Counted from the stretch's first letter, positions 1-6,433 are shown. The stretch is DNA of 12,440 nucleotides from Saccoglossus kowalevskii (GCF_000003605.2 NW_003141510.1:1-12440); one strand, 5' to 3'. Notes: a model not told the origin generated them from the letters alone. Made by a program: numbers and translations.

Positions 1-74
1 AGTTCATCAGCTACGGCTAGACAAATAATCATGGGAAAAATATAGTATGCAATGTGAAATAAAAATGTTGATGA
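1..74. other. Spacer with apparent loss of a whole 5S gene at the left edge
   Basis: The first ten bases match the gene-proximal spacer end (GTTCATCAG), where a 5S gene should follow. The sequence instead goes straight into CTACGGCTAG, from the middle of the next spacer. This implies a deletion of about 150 bp holding one complete 5S gene, with CTAC as possible microhomology. Bases 11-74 are otherwise ordinary spacer. Only ten bases of left flank are visible, so this is tentative. Confidence 0.5.
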
Positions 75-193
75 GCCTACTGCACGTGGCATTCCCAGCT
101 GGTCTACCATGCAAGTACTAACCACGCCCGATGCAGCTTAACTTCAGTGATCGGACGAGAACTGGTGTACTCTGCAATGGTTTGGCAGTAGGC
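75..193 (-). rRNA. 5S rRNA: 5S rRNA copy 1
   Basis: Full 119-nt length with an intact 9-bp end stem. It has four substitutions from the consensus: n104 A to G, n94 G to A, n88 G to T in loop D, and n24 A to G. No indel. The n104, n88 and n24 changes recur in copy 19, suggesting shared descent. Confidence 0.85.
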
Positions 194-290
194 TGAATAT
201 TCGTCGGAATTGGATGTAATTTAATACGTCGGTTAGGCAAAAAATCCCGGGAAAAAATTGGTATGAACGGTGGAATGAAAATGTTGATAA

Positions 291-409
291 GCCTACTGCA
301 CGTGGTATTCCCAACCGGTCTCCCATGCAAGTACTAACAACGTCCTATGCAGCTTAACTTCAGTGATCGGACGAGAACTGGTGTATTTTGCAATGGTTTG
401 GCCGTAGGC
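291..409 (-). rRNA. 5S rRNA: 5S rRNA copy 2
   Basis: Full length, six substitutions. n7 T to G weakens the end stem. n96 C to T turns the outer helix IV pair into a wobble. n71, n67 and n64 change the intermediate element and box A side. Confidence 0.8.
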
Positions 410-506
410 TGAATGTTCGTCCGAATTGTATGTAATTTAAGGCTTCGTCTAGGCAAAAAATCATGGGAAAAAGTTAGTATGAAATGTGGAACAAAAATGT
501 TGATGA

Positions 507-625
507 GCCTACTGCACGTGGTATTCCCAGACGGTCTCCCATGCAAGTACTAACCACGCCCGATGCAGATTAACTTCAGTGACCGGTTGACAACTGGTGT
601 ATTCTGCAATGGTTTGTCATTAGGC
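507..625 (-). rRNA. 5S rRNA: 5S rRNA copy 3, diverged
   Basis: Full length but with about eight substitutions, several structural. n95 G to T breaks the helix IV pair with C83. n38, n39 and n35 alter loop C. n6 and n9 break two end-stem pairs. Probably not functional. Confidence 0.75.
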
Positions 626-722
626 TGAATAAACGTCGGAATTGGATGACATTTAATGCTTCGGCTAGGCAAAAAATCCCGTTAAAAAGTTAGTATGTAC
701 GGTGAAATAAAAATGTTGATGA

Positions 723-839
723 GCCTATTGCACGTGGTATTCTCAGCCGGTCTCCCATGCAAGTAGTAACCACGTCCGGTGAGCTTAACTTCAGTGATCG
801 GACTAGAACTGGTGTATTCTGCAATGGTTTGTCAGTAGC
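723..839 (-). pseudogene. 5S rRNA: 5S pseudogene copy 4, helix II variant
   Basis: Carries the variant that on the plus strand reads CCGGTGAGC instead of CCGATGCAGC: n67 G to A, n63 T to C and n60 deleted. This damages box A and the 3' strand of helix II. It also has n114, n99, n76, n37 and n9 changes and one base lost near n2-3. With copy 5 it parallels copies 34-36. Confidence 0.8.
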
Positions 840-935
840 TAAAAATTCGTCGGAATTGGTTAACAATTAATGCTTCGGCTAGGCAAAAATTCCGGGAAAA
901 AGTTAGCATGTACGGTGGAATAAAAATGTTGATGT

Positions 936-1049
936 GCCTACTGCATGTGATATTCCCAGCCGGTCTCTCATGCAAGACTGTCCACGGCCGATGCAGCTTA
1001 CTTCAGTGATCGAACGGGACTGGTGTGTCTGCAATGGTTTGACAGTAGC
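936..1049 (-). pseudogene. 5S rRNA: 5S copy 5, many single-base losses
   Basis: About 114 nt instead of 119. The losses nearly all shorten a run of two or more identical bases (TTAAC to TTAC, GGGAAC to GGGAC, GTTCT to GTCT, TAGGC to TAGC). Restoring them would give a copy very like copies 11 and 14. The pattern suggests sequencing or consensus error at least as much as a real pseudogene. Confidence 0.75.
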
Positions 1050-1133
1050 TGATATTCGTCAGATGCACGTCGTTTACGCTTCGGCTAGCAAAAATCCCGG
1101 GAAAGTGTATATACGTGGATCAAATGTTGATGA

Positions 1134-1252
1134 GCCTACTGCACGTGGTATTCCCAGCCGGTCTCCCATGCAAGTACTAACCACGCCCGATGCAGCTTAA
1201 CTTCAGTGATCGGACGAGAACTGGTGTATTCTGCAATGGTTTGGCAGTAGGC
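1134..1252 (-). rRNA. 5S rRNA: 5S rRNA copy 6, exact consensus
   Basis: This is the reference copy: all 119 bases equal the array consensus. The RNA would be the 5S component of the large ribosomal subunit, made by Pol III. Visible parts are the perfect end stem n1-9/n111-119, helix III CAGU/ACUG around the GTTCTCGTCCGATCAC core, box A (n51-65), intermediate element (n68-76), box C (n81-99) with GAGA loop D, and helix V CGUGGU/ACCACG. The 5' flank has CTAAAT in place of TTAAAT at about -30. The 3' flank has only three Ts where other copies have five, but that flank lies in the stretch of single-base losses, so the T run may be misread. Among the best candidates for a working gene here. Confidence 0.9.
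1154..1202 (-). promoter_or_regulatory. Internal Pol III control region of copy 6 (boxes C, IE, A)
   Basis: By position and sequence this is the type 1 Pol III promoter inside 5S genes. On the minus strand, box A is n51-65 (1188-1202), the intermediate element is n68-76 (1177-1185), and box C is n81-99 (1154-1172). Box C differs from the usual animal form at two bases, n83 and n95, which pair with each other in helix IV. TFIIIA is the expected binder in animals; binding here is inferred. Confidence 0.75.
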
Positions 1253-1350
1253 TGAATATTTGTCCGAATTGTATGTCATTTAGTGCTTCGTCTAGGCAAA
1301 AAAATCATTGGAAAAAGTTAGTATGTAATGTGGTATAAAAATGTTGATGA

Positions 1351-1454
1351 GCCTACTGCACGTGGTATTCCCAGCCGGTCTCCCGTGCAAGAACTAACCA
1401 CGCCCTATGCGGCTTAACTGCAGTGATCGGATGAGAACTGGTGTATTCTGCAAT
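1351..1454 (-). pseudogene. 5S rRNA: 5S pseudogene copy 7, 5'-truncated (118-bp unit)
   Basis: Keeps n16-119 and lacks the first 15 nt with its upstream spacer, so the end stem cannot form. Six substitutions, including n85, n78, n64 and n38. The break at GCAAT joins directly to the AAAAATG terminator tract of the neighbour. It shares variants with copy 58. Confidence 0.85.
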
Positions 1455-1468
1455 AAAAATGTTCATCA

Positions 1469-1586
1469 GCCTACTGCACGTGGTATTCCCAGCGGGTCTC
1501 CCATGCAAGTAGTAACCACGCCCGATGCAGCTTAACTTCACTGATCCGACGAGAACTGGTGTATTCTGAATGGTTTGGCAGTAGGC
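1469..1586 (-). pseudogene. 5S rRNA: 5S copy 8, one base lost near the 5' end
   Basis: 118 nt. Changes are n94 G to C, n76 G to C, n47 C to G and n41 C to G, plus loss of n19 (CTGAATGG in place of CTGCAATGG on plus). The part from 1525 onward is repeated almost exactly at 11164. Confidence 0.8.
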
Positions 1587-1683
1587 TGAATATTTGTCGG
1601 AAGTGGATGTCATTTAATGCTACGGCTAGGCAAAAAATAATAGGAAAAAGTTAGTATGTAATGTGGAATAAAAATGTTGATGA

Positions 1684-1787
1684 GCCTACTGCACGTGGCA
1701 TTCCCAGTCGGTCTCCCATGCAAGTACTAACCACGCCCGATGCAGCTTAACTTCAGTGATCGGACAAGAACTGGTGTGTTCTGCAAT
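1684..1787 (-). pseudogene. 5S rRNA: 5S pseudogene copy 9, 5'-truncated (118-bp unit)
   Basis: Keeps n16-119 only, with the same breakpoint as copy 7. Substitutions are n104, n95, n37 and n25. The 14-bp remnant spacer reads AAAAAAG before TTCATCA. It is duplicated as copy 55. Confidence 0.85.
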
Positions 1788-1801
1788 AAAAAAGTTCATC
1801 A

Positions 1802-1920
1802 GCCTACTGCACGTGGTATTCCCAGCCAGTCTCCCAGGCAAGTACTAACCACGCCCGATGCAGCTTAACTTCAGTGATCGGACGAGAACTGGTGTATTCT
1901 GCAATGGTTTGGTAGTAGGC
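1802..1920 (-). rRNA. 5S rRNA: 5S rRNA copy 10
   Basis: Full length, three substitutions. n93 C to T weakens the inner helix IV pair, n84 is A to C, and n8 G to A weakens the end stem. First gene of the trimer block. Confidence 0.82.
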
Positions 1921-2018
1921 TGAATATTCGTCGGAAATTGGATGTCATTTAATGCTACGGCTAGGCAAAAAATCATGGGTAAAAGTAGGTATGTAATGTG
2001 GTATAAACAAGTTGATGA

Positions 2019-2137
2019 GCCTACTGCACGTGGTATTCTCAGCCGGTCTCCCATGCAAGTACTAACAACGCCCGATGCAGCTTAAATTCAGTGATCGAAC
2101 GGGAACTGGTGTGTTCTGCAATGGTTTGACAGTAGGC
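2019..2137 (-). rRNA. 5S rRNA: 5S rRNA copy 11, diverged
   Basis: Full length, seven substitutions: n99, n71, n52, n40, n36, n25 and n9. Box C core and end stem mostly kept. Twin of copy 14. Confidence 0.8.
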
Positions 2138-2234
2138 TGAATATTCGTCAGAATTGCATGTCGTTTAACGCTTCGGCTAGGCAAAAAATCCCGGGAAAAA
2201 TTTGGTATGTACGGTGGAATAAAAATGTTGATGA

Positions 2235-2346
2235 GCCTAACGCACATGGTATTCCAGGCCGGTCTCCCATGCAACCACGCCCGATCCAGCTTAACTTCAG
2301 TGATCGGACGAGAACTGGTGTATTCTGCAATGGTTTGGCAGTAGGC
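2235..2346 (-). pseudogene. 5S rRNA: 5S pseudogene copy 12, 7-bp loop E deletion
   Basis: 112 nt. The TTAGTAC of n73-79 is missing, removing part of the intermediate element and one strand of loop E. It also has n114, n113, n108, n98, n97 and n61 changes. The lost segment is flanked by AA on both sides, which fits slippage. Confidence 0.85.
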
Positions 2347-2443
2347 TGAATATTCGTCTGAATTGTATGTCATTTAATGCTTCGTCTAGGCAAAAAATCA
2401 TGGGAAAAATTTAGAATGTAATGTGGAATAAAAATGTTGATGG

Positions 2444-2562
2444 GCCTACTGCACGTGGTATTCCCAGCCAGTCTCCCGTGCAAGTCCTAACCATTCCCGA
2501 TGCAGCTTAACTTCAGTGATCGGACGAGAACTGGTGTATTCTGCAATGGTTTGGCAGTAGGC
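2444..2562 (-). rRNA. 5S rRNA: 5S rRNA copy 13
   Basis: Full length, five substitutions: n93, n85, n77 T to G, n69 and n68. They cluster in box C and the intermediate element, so promoter strength is doubtful. The n85 and n77 pair recurs in copies 16 and 51. Confidence 0.8.
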
Positions 2563-2659
2563 TGAATATTCGTCGGAATTGGATGTCATTTAATGCTACG
2601 GCTAGGCAAAAAATCATGGGTAAAAGTAGGTATGTAATGTGGTATAAACAAGTTGATGA

Positions 2660-2778
2660 GCCTACTGCACGTGGTATTCTCAGCCGGTCTCCCATGCAAG
2701 TACTAACAACGCCCGATGCAGCTTAAATTCAGTGATCGAACGGGAAATGGTGTGTTCTGCAATGGTTTGACAGTAGGC
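2660..2778 (-). rRNA. 5S rRNA: 5S rRNA copy 14, diverged
   Basis: Twin of copy 11 with one further change, n32 G to T, next to helix III. Full length, no indel. Confidence 0.8.
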
Positions 2779-2875
2779 TGAATATTCGTCAGAATTGCAT
2801 GTCGTTTAACGCTTCGGCTAGGCAAAAAATCCCGGGAAAAATTTGGTATGTACGGTGGAATAAAAATGTTGATGA

Positions 2876-2987
2876 GCCTAACGCACATGGTATTCCAGGC
2901 CGGTCTCCCATGCAACCACGCCCGATCCAGCTTAACTTCAGTGATCGGACGAGAACTGATGTATTCTGCTATGGTTTGGCAGTAGGC
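2876..2987 (-). pseudogene. 5S rRNA: 5S pseudogene copy 15, 7-bp loop E deletion
   Basis: Twin of copy 12 with the same loss of n73-79 and linked 3'-end changes, plus n29 C to T and n18 T to A. Confidence 0.85.
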
Positions 2988-3084
2988 TGAATATTCGTCT
3001 GAATTGTATGTCATTTAATGCTTCGTCTAGGCAAAAAATCATGGGAAAAATTTAGAATGTAATGTGGAATAAAAATGTTGATGG

Positions 3085-3203
3085 GCCTACTGCACGTGGT
3101 ATTCCCAGCCGGTCTCCCGTGCAAGTCCTAACCATGCCCGATGTAGCTTAACTTCAGTGATCGGACGAGAACTGGTGTATTCTGCATTGGTTTGGCAGTA
3201 GGC
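3085..3203 (-). rRNA. 5S rRNA: 5S rRNA copy 16
   Basis: Full length, five substitutions: n85, n77, n69, n60 G to A in helix II and n17. End stem perfect. Confidence 0.8.
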
Positions 3204-3300
3204 TGAATATTCGTCGGAATTGTATGTAATTTAGGACTTCGGCTAGGCAAAAAATCCCGGGAAAACGTTAGTATGTACGGAGGAATAAAAATGTTGATGA

Positions 3301-3419
3301 GCCTAATGCACGTGGTATTCCAAGCCTGTCTCCCATGCAAGTACTAACCACGCCCGATGCAGCTTAACTTCAGTGATCGGACGAGAACTGGTGTATTCTG
3401 CAATGGTTTAGGCAGTAGC
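3301..3419 (-). pseudogene. 5S rRNA: 5S copy 17 with two compensating indels
   Basis: 119 nt, but one base is inserted near n10 and one G is lost from the 5' GCC, so the end stem is disturbed. It also has n114, n98 and n93 changes. The indels are near short runs and could be base-calling errors. Confidence 0.75.
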
Positions 3420-3516
3420 TGAATATTCGTCCGAATTGTATGTCATTTAATGCTTCGTCTAGGCAAAAAATCATGGAAAAAAGTTAGTATGTAATGTGGA
3501 ATAAAAATGTTGATGA

Positions 3517-3636
3517 GCCTACTGCACGTGGTATTCCCAGCCGGTCTCCTAGGCAAGTACTAAAAACGCCCGATGCAGCTTAACTTGAGTGATCGGATGA
3601 GAACTGGTGTATTCTGCACTAAAATTGTCAGTAGGC
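3517..3636 (-). pseudogene. 5S rRNA: 5S copy 18 with a replaced 5' segment
   Basis: 120 nt. The n9-n17 region is rewritten: on the plus strand GCACTAAAATTGTCAG stands where GCAATGGTTTGGCAG is usual, so helix II cannot form normally. Also n86, n84, n72, n71, n49 and n38 changes. Confidence 0.78.
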
Positions 3637-3733
3637 TGAATTTTCGTCGGAATTGGATGTCAATTAATGTTTGGGCTAGGCATAAAATCAAGGGAAAAAG
3701 ATAGTAAGTACGGTGGAATAAAAATGTTGATAA

Positions 3734-3852
3734 GCCTACTGCACGTGGCATTCCCAGGAGGTCTACCATGCAAGTACTAACCACGCCCGATGCAGCTTAA
3801 CTACAGTCATCGGACTAGTACTGGTGTACTCTTCAATGGTTTGGCAGTAGGG
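3734..3852 (-). pseudogene. 5S rRNA: 5S copy 19, strongly diverged
   Basis: Full length without indels but with about 11 substitutions, among the most in any copy. n95 and n94 alter helix IV, n88 loop D, n50, n45, n37 and n34 the helix III region, and n1 the terminal base. It shares n104, n88 and n24 with copy 1. Confidence 0.78.
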
Positions 3853-3949
3853 TGAATATTCGTCGGAATTGGATGTAATTTAATACTTCGGCTAGGCAAA
3901 AAATCCCGGGAAAACGTTAGTATGTATGGTGGAATAAAAATGTTGATAA

Positions 3950-4068
3950 GCCTACTGCACGTGGTATTCCCAGCAGGCCTCCCATGCAAGTACTAACCAC
4001 GCCCGATGCAGCTTAACTTCAGTGATCGGACGAGAACTGCTGTATTCTGCAATGGTTTGGCAGTAGGC
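3950..4068 (-). rRNA. 5S rRNA: 5S rRNA copy 20
   Basis: Full length, three substitutions: n94 G to T at the unpaired G of helix IV, n91 A to G in loop D, and n29 C to G. End stem, box A and loop E unchanged, so a reasonable candidate for an intact gene. Confidence 0.84.
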
Positions 4069-4165
4069 TGAATATTCGTCGGAATTGAATGTAATTTAAT
4101 ACTTCGGCTAGGCAAAAAATCCCGAAAAATAGTTAGTATGTACGGTGGAATAAAAATGTTGATGA

Positions 4166-4276
4166 GCCTAATGCACATGGTATTCCAGGCAGTCTCCCAT
4201 GCAACCACGCCGGATGCAGCTTAACTTCAGTGATCAGTCAAGAACTGGTGTATTCTGCAATGGTTTGGCAGTAGGC
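4166..4276 (-). pseudogene. 5S rRNA: 5S pseudogene copy 21, 7-bp loop E deletion
   Basis: 111 nt. Lacks n73-79 plus one more base near n93-95, where helix IV is affected. n41, n39 and n37 are also changed in loop C. It is followed on the plus side by a GTCCTAACCAT gene, as in copies 12, 15 and 50. Confidence 0.84.
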
Positions 4277-4373
4277 TGAATATTCGTCCGAATTGTATGT
4301 CATTTAATGCTTCGTCTAGGCAAAAAATCATGGGAAAAAGTTAGAATGTAATGTGGAATAAAAATGTTGATGG

Positions 4374-4492
4374 GCCTACTGCACGTGGTATTCCCAGCCG
4401 GTCTCCCATGCAAGTCCTAACCATGCCCGATGCGGCTTAACTTCAGCGATCGGAGGAGAACTGGTGTATTCTGCAATGGTTTGGCAGTAGGC
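4374..4492 (-). rRNA. 5S rRNA: 5S rRNA copy 22
   Basis: Full length, five substitutions: n77, n69, n59, n46 and n38. End stem and helix IV intact. Twin of copy 51. Confidence 0.8.
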
Positions 4493-4589
4493 TGAATATT
4501 CGTTGGAATTAGATTTCAATTAATATTTCGGCTAGGCAAATAATCAAGGGAAAAAGATAGTATGTACGGTGGAATAAAAATGTTGATAA

Positions 4590-4708
4590 GCCTACTGCAC
4601 GTGGCATTCCCAGCAGGTCTCCCATGCAAGTACTAACCACGCCCGATGCAGCTTAACTTCATTGATCAGACGAGAACTGGTGTATTGTGCATTGGTTTGG
4701 CAGTAGGC
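4590..4708 (-). rRNA. 5S rRNA: 5S rRNA copy 23
   Basis: Full length, six substitutions: n104, n94, n47 C to A, n41, n22 G to C and n17. n47 and n22 hit helix III and helix II pairs. Confidence 0.79.
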
Positions 4709-4805
4709 TGAATATTCGTCAGAATTGGATGTCATTTAATGTTACGGCTAGGCAAAAAATCATGGGTAAAAGTTAGTATGTAATGTGGAATAAAAATGTT
4801 GATGA

Positions 4806-4924
4806 GCCTACTGCACGTCGTATTCCCAGACGGTCTCCCATGCAAGTTCTAACCACGCCTGATGCAGCTTAACTTCAGTGATCAGACAAGAACTGGTGTG
4901 TTCTGCAATGGTTTGACAGTAGGC
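4806..4924 (-). rRNA. 5S rRNA: 5S rRNA copy 24, diverged
   Basis: Full length, eight substitutions. n106 C to G breaks helix V and n95 breaks helix IV. Also n77, n65, n41, n37, n25 and n9. Relative of copies 31 and 53. Confidence 0.77.
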
Positions 4925-5020
4925 TGAATATATGTCGGAATTGCATGTCGTTTAACGCGTCGGTAAGGAAAAAATCCCGGGAAAAAGTTGGTATGTACGG
5001 TGGAATAAAAATGTTGAGAA

Positions 5021-5139
5021 GCCTACTGCACATGGTATTCCCAGCCGGTCTCCCATGCAAGTACTAACCACGCCCGATGCAACTTAACTTCAGTGATCGG
5101 ACAAAAACTGGTGTATTCTGCGTTGGTTTTGCAGTAGGC
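5021..5139 (-). rRNA. 5S rRNA: 5S rRNA copy 25, diverged
   Basis: Full length, seven substitutions: n108, n58, n37, n35, n18, n17 and n10. The 5' helix II strand reads differently (CGTTGG on plus). Close relative of copy 32. Confidence 0.78.
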
Positions 5140-5237
5140 TGAATATTCGTCGGAAATTGGATGTCATTTAATGCTACGGCTAGGCAAAAAATCATGGGTA
5201 AAAGTTAGTATGTAGTGTGGAATAAAAATGTTGATGA

Positions 5238-5356
5238 GCCTACTGCACGTCGTATTCCCAGCCGGTCTCCCATGCAAGTACTAACCACACCTGATGCAGC
5301 TTAACTTCAGTGATCAGACAAGAACTGGTGTATTCTGCGTTGGTTTTGCAGTAGGC
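5238..5356 (-). rRNA. 5S rRNA: 5S rRNA copy 26, diverged
   Basis: Full length, about eight substitutions, including n106 in helix V, n68 and n65 near box A, n41 and n37 in loop C, and the CGTTGGTTTT variant shared with copies 25 and 32. Confidence 0.77.
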
Positions 5357-5453
5357 TGAATATTCGACAGAATTGCATGTCGTTTAACGCTTCGGCGAGG
5401 CAAAAAATCCCGGGAAAAATTTGGCTTGTACGGTGGAATAAAAATGTTGATAA

Positions 5454-5572
5454 GCCTACTACACGTGGTATTCCAAGCCGGTCTTCCATGCAAGTATTAA
5501 CCACGCCAGATGCAGCCTAACTTCAGAGATCGGACGAGAACTGGTGTATTCTGCAATGGTTTGGCAGTAGGC
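5454..5572 (-). rRNA. 5S rRNA: 5S rRNA copy 27, diverged
   Basis: Full length, seven substitutions: n112 breaks one end-stem pair, then n98, n88, n76, n65, n56 and n46. Confidence 0.78.
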
Positions 5573-5669
5573 TGAATATTCGTCGGAATTTGATGTAATT
5601 TAATACATCGGCTCGGCAAAAAATACCGGGAAAAAGTTTGTATGTACGGTGGAATAAAAAAATTGATGA

Positions 5670-5787
5670 GCCTAGTGCACTTGGTATTCCAGCCGGTCTC
5701 CCATGCAAGTACTAACCACGCCCGATGCAGCTTAACTTCAGTGATCGGACGAGAACTGGTGTATTCTGCAATGGTTTGGCAGTAGGC
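5670..5787 (-). pseudogene. 5S rRNA: 5S copy 28, one base lost in the GGG of n98-100
   Basis: 118 nt. One G is missing from a three-base run after box C; n114 and n108 are changed. The rest equals the consensus. The lost base could be a homopolymer error. Confidence 0.78.
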
Positions 5788-5883
5788 TGGATATTCGTTG
5801 GAATTGGATGTAATTTAATACTTCGGCTAAGCAAAAAATCCCGGGAAAAAGTTAGTATGTGCAGTGGAATAAAATGTTGATGA

Positions 5884-5987
5884 GCCTAATGCACGTGGTA
5901 TTCCCAGCCGGTCTCCCATGCAAGTACTAACCACGCCCGATGCAGCTTAACTTCAGTGATCGGACGAGAACTGGTGTATTCTGCAAT
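5884..5987 (-). pseudogene. 5S rRNA: 5S pseudogene copy 29, 5'-truncated (118-bp unit)
   Basis: Keeps n16-119. Otherwise only n114 differs from the consensus, so the truncation joined an otherwise good copy. Same GCAAT/AAAAATG junction as copies 7, 9, 55 and 58. Confidence 0.85.
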
Positions 5988-6001
5988 AAAAATGTTCATC
6001 A

Positions 6002-6120
6002 GCCTACTGCACGAGGTATTCCCAGCCAGTCTCCCATGCAAGTACTAACCACGTCCGATGCAGCTTAACCTCAGTGGTCGGACGAGAACTGGTGTACTCT
6101 GCAATGGTTTGGCAGTAGGC
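6002..6120 (-). rRNA. 5S rRNA: 5S rRNA copy 30
   Basis: Full length, six substitutions: n107, n93, n67, n51, n44 and n24. Its 5' half from 6058 is duplicated in copy 52. Confidence 0.8.
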
Positions 6121-6433
6121 TGAATATTCGTCGGAATTGGATGTCATTTAATGTTACGGCTAGGCAAAAAATCATGGGTAAAAGTTAGTATGTAATGTGG
6201 AATAAAAATGTTGATGAGCCTACTGCACGTGGTATTCTCAGCCGGTCTCCCAAGCAAGTATTAACCACGCCGATGTAGCATAAATTCAGTGATCAAACGA
6301 GAACTGGTGTGTTCTGCAATGGTTTGACAGTAGGCTGAATATTCGTCGGCATTGCATGTCGTTTAACGCATCGGTATGGAAAAAATCCCGGGAAAAAGTT
6401 GGTATGTACGGTGGAATAAAAATGTTGAGAAGC
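6058..6433 (-). repeat. 376-bp block, duplicated at 10788
   Basis: Reading base by base I find one mismatch (6349 region, CGGCATTG against CGGAATTG) between this block and 10788-11163. A looser relative covers 4646-5021. Confidence 0.88.
6218..6335 (-). pseudogene. 5S rRNA: 5S copy 31, one base lost, many changes
   Basis: 118 nt. One C is missing from CGCCCG (n65-67), and about ten bases differ: n99, n84, n76, n60, n56, n52, n41, n40, n25 and n9. Box A is badly altered. Twin of copy 53. Confidence 0.8.

Larger units (their letters stand above)
1858..2499 (-). repeat. Three-unit higher-order repeat, copy A
   Basis: Units of 217, 209 and 216 bp that are repeated immediately at 2500-3140 with about seven differences. 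Order is a CATGGGTAAAAG-spacer unit, a CCCGGG-spacer unit leading into the loop-E-deleted gene, then a CATGGG-spacer unit leading into a GTCCTAACCAT gene. A more diverged trimer of similar composition starts at 9502. Confidence 0.88.
2500..3140 (-). repeat. Three-unit higher-order repeat, copy B
   Basis: Direct tandem copy of 1858-2499, about 99% identical by eye over 641 bp. Differences are two in the first unit, one in the second and four in the third. Unequal crossing-over or replication slippage over three units would explain it. Confidence 0.88.
4006..4645 (-). repeat. Three-unit block, duplicated at 10143
   Basis: These three units recur at 10143-10787, about 6.1 kb away, with roughly nine differences. 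Around half of those are one-base additions in short runs at the distal copy. Confidence 0.88.

Noticed and set aside
82-90. CACGTG E-box in nearly every unit
   Set aside because: It falls in the helix V/end-stem region of the 5S gene and is explained by RNA pairing; no separate regulatory evidence.
75-193. Terminal inverted repeats of a small transposon (GCCTACTGC / GCAGTAGGC)
   Set aside because: The inverted repeat is the end stem (helix I) of 5S rRNA; there is no target-site duplication and the copies are strictly tandem.
2190-2195. CCCGGG as a functional CpG site
   Set aside because: It is only a feature of one spacer type and varies freely (CCCGTT, CCCGAA, ATTCCGGG), so no constraint is visible.
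2170-2200. CENP-B box-like motif in TTCGGCTAGG...CCCGGG
   Set aside because: TTCG and CGGG are both present but the spacing and the central A do not fit the 17-bp CENP-B box on either strand.
2062-2373. Minus-strand reading frames of 103 codons here and at 2703-3014, and many of 60-70 codons elsewhere
   Set aside because: They read through 5S gene and spacer. 216 is a multiple of 3, so a stop-poor frame recurs unit after unit. The longer ones arise where the 7-bp deletion removes the TTAGTAC that holds a TAG stop. No ribosome-binding context, domain or codon constraint is visible.
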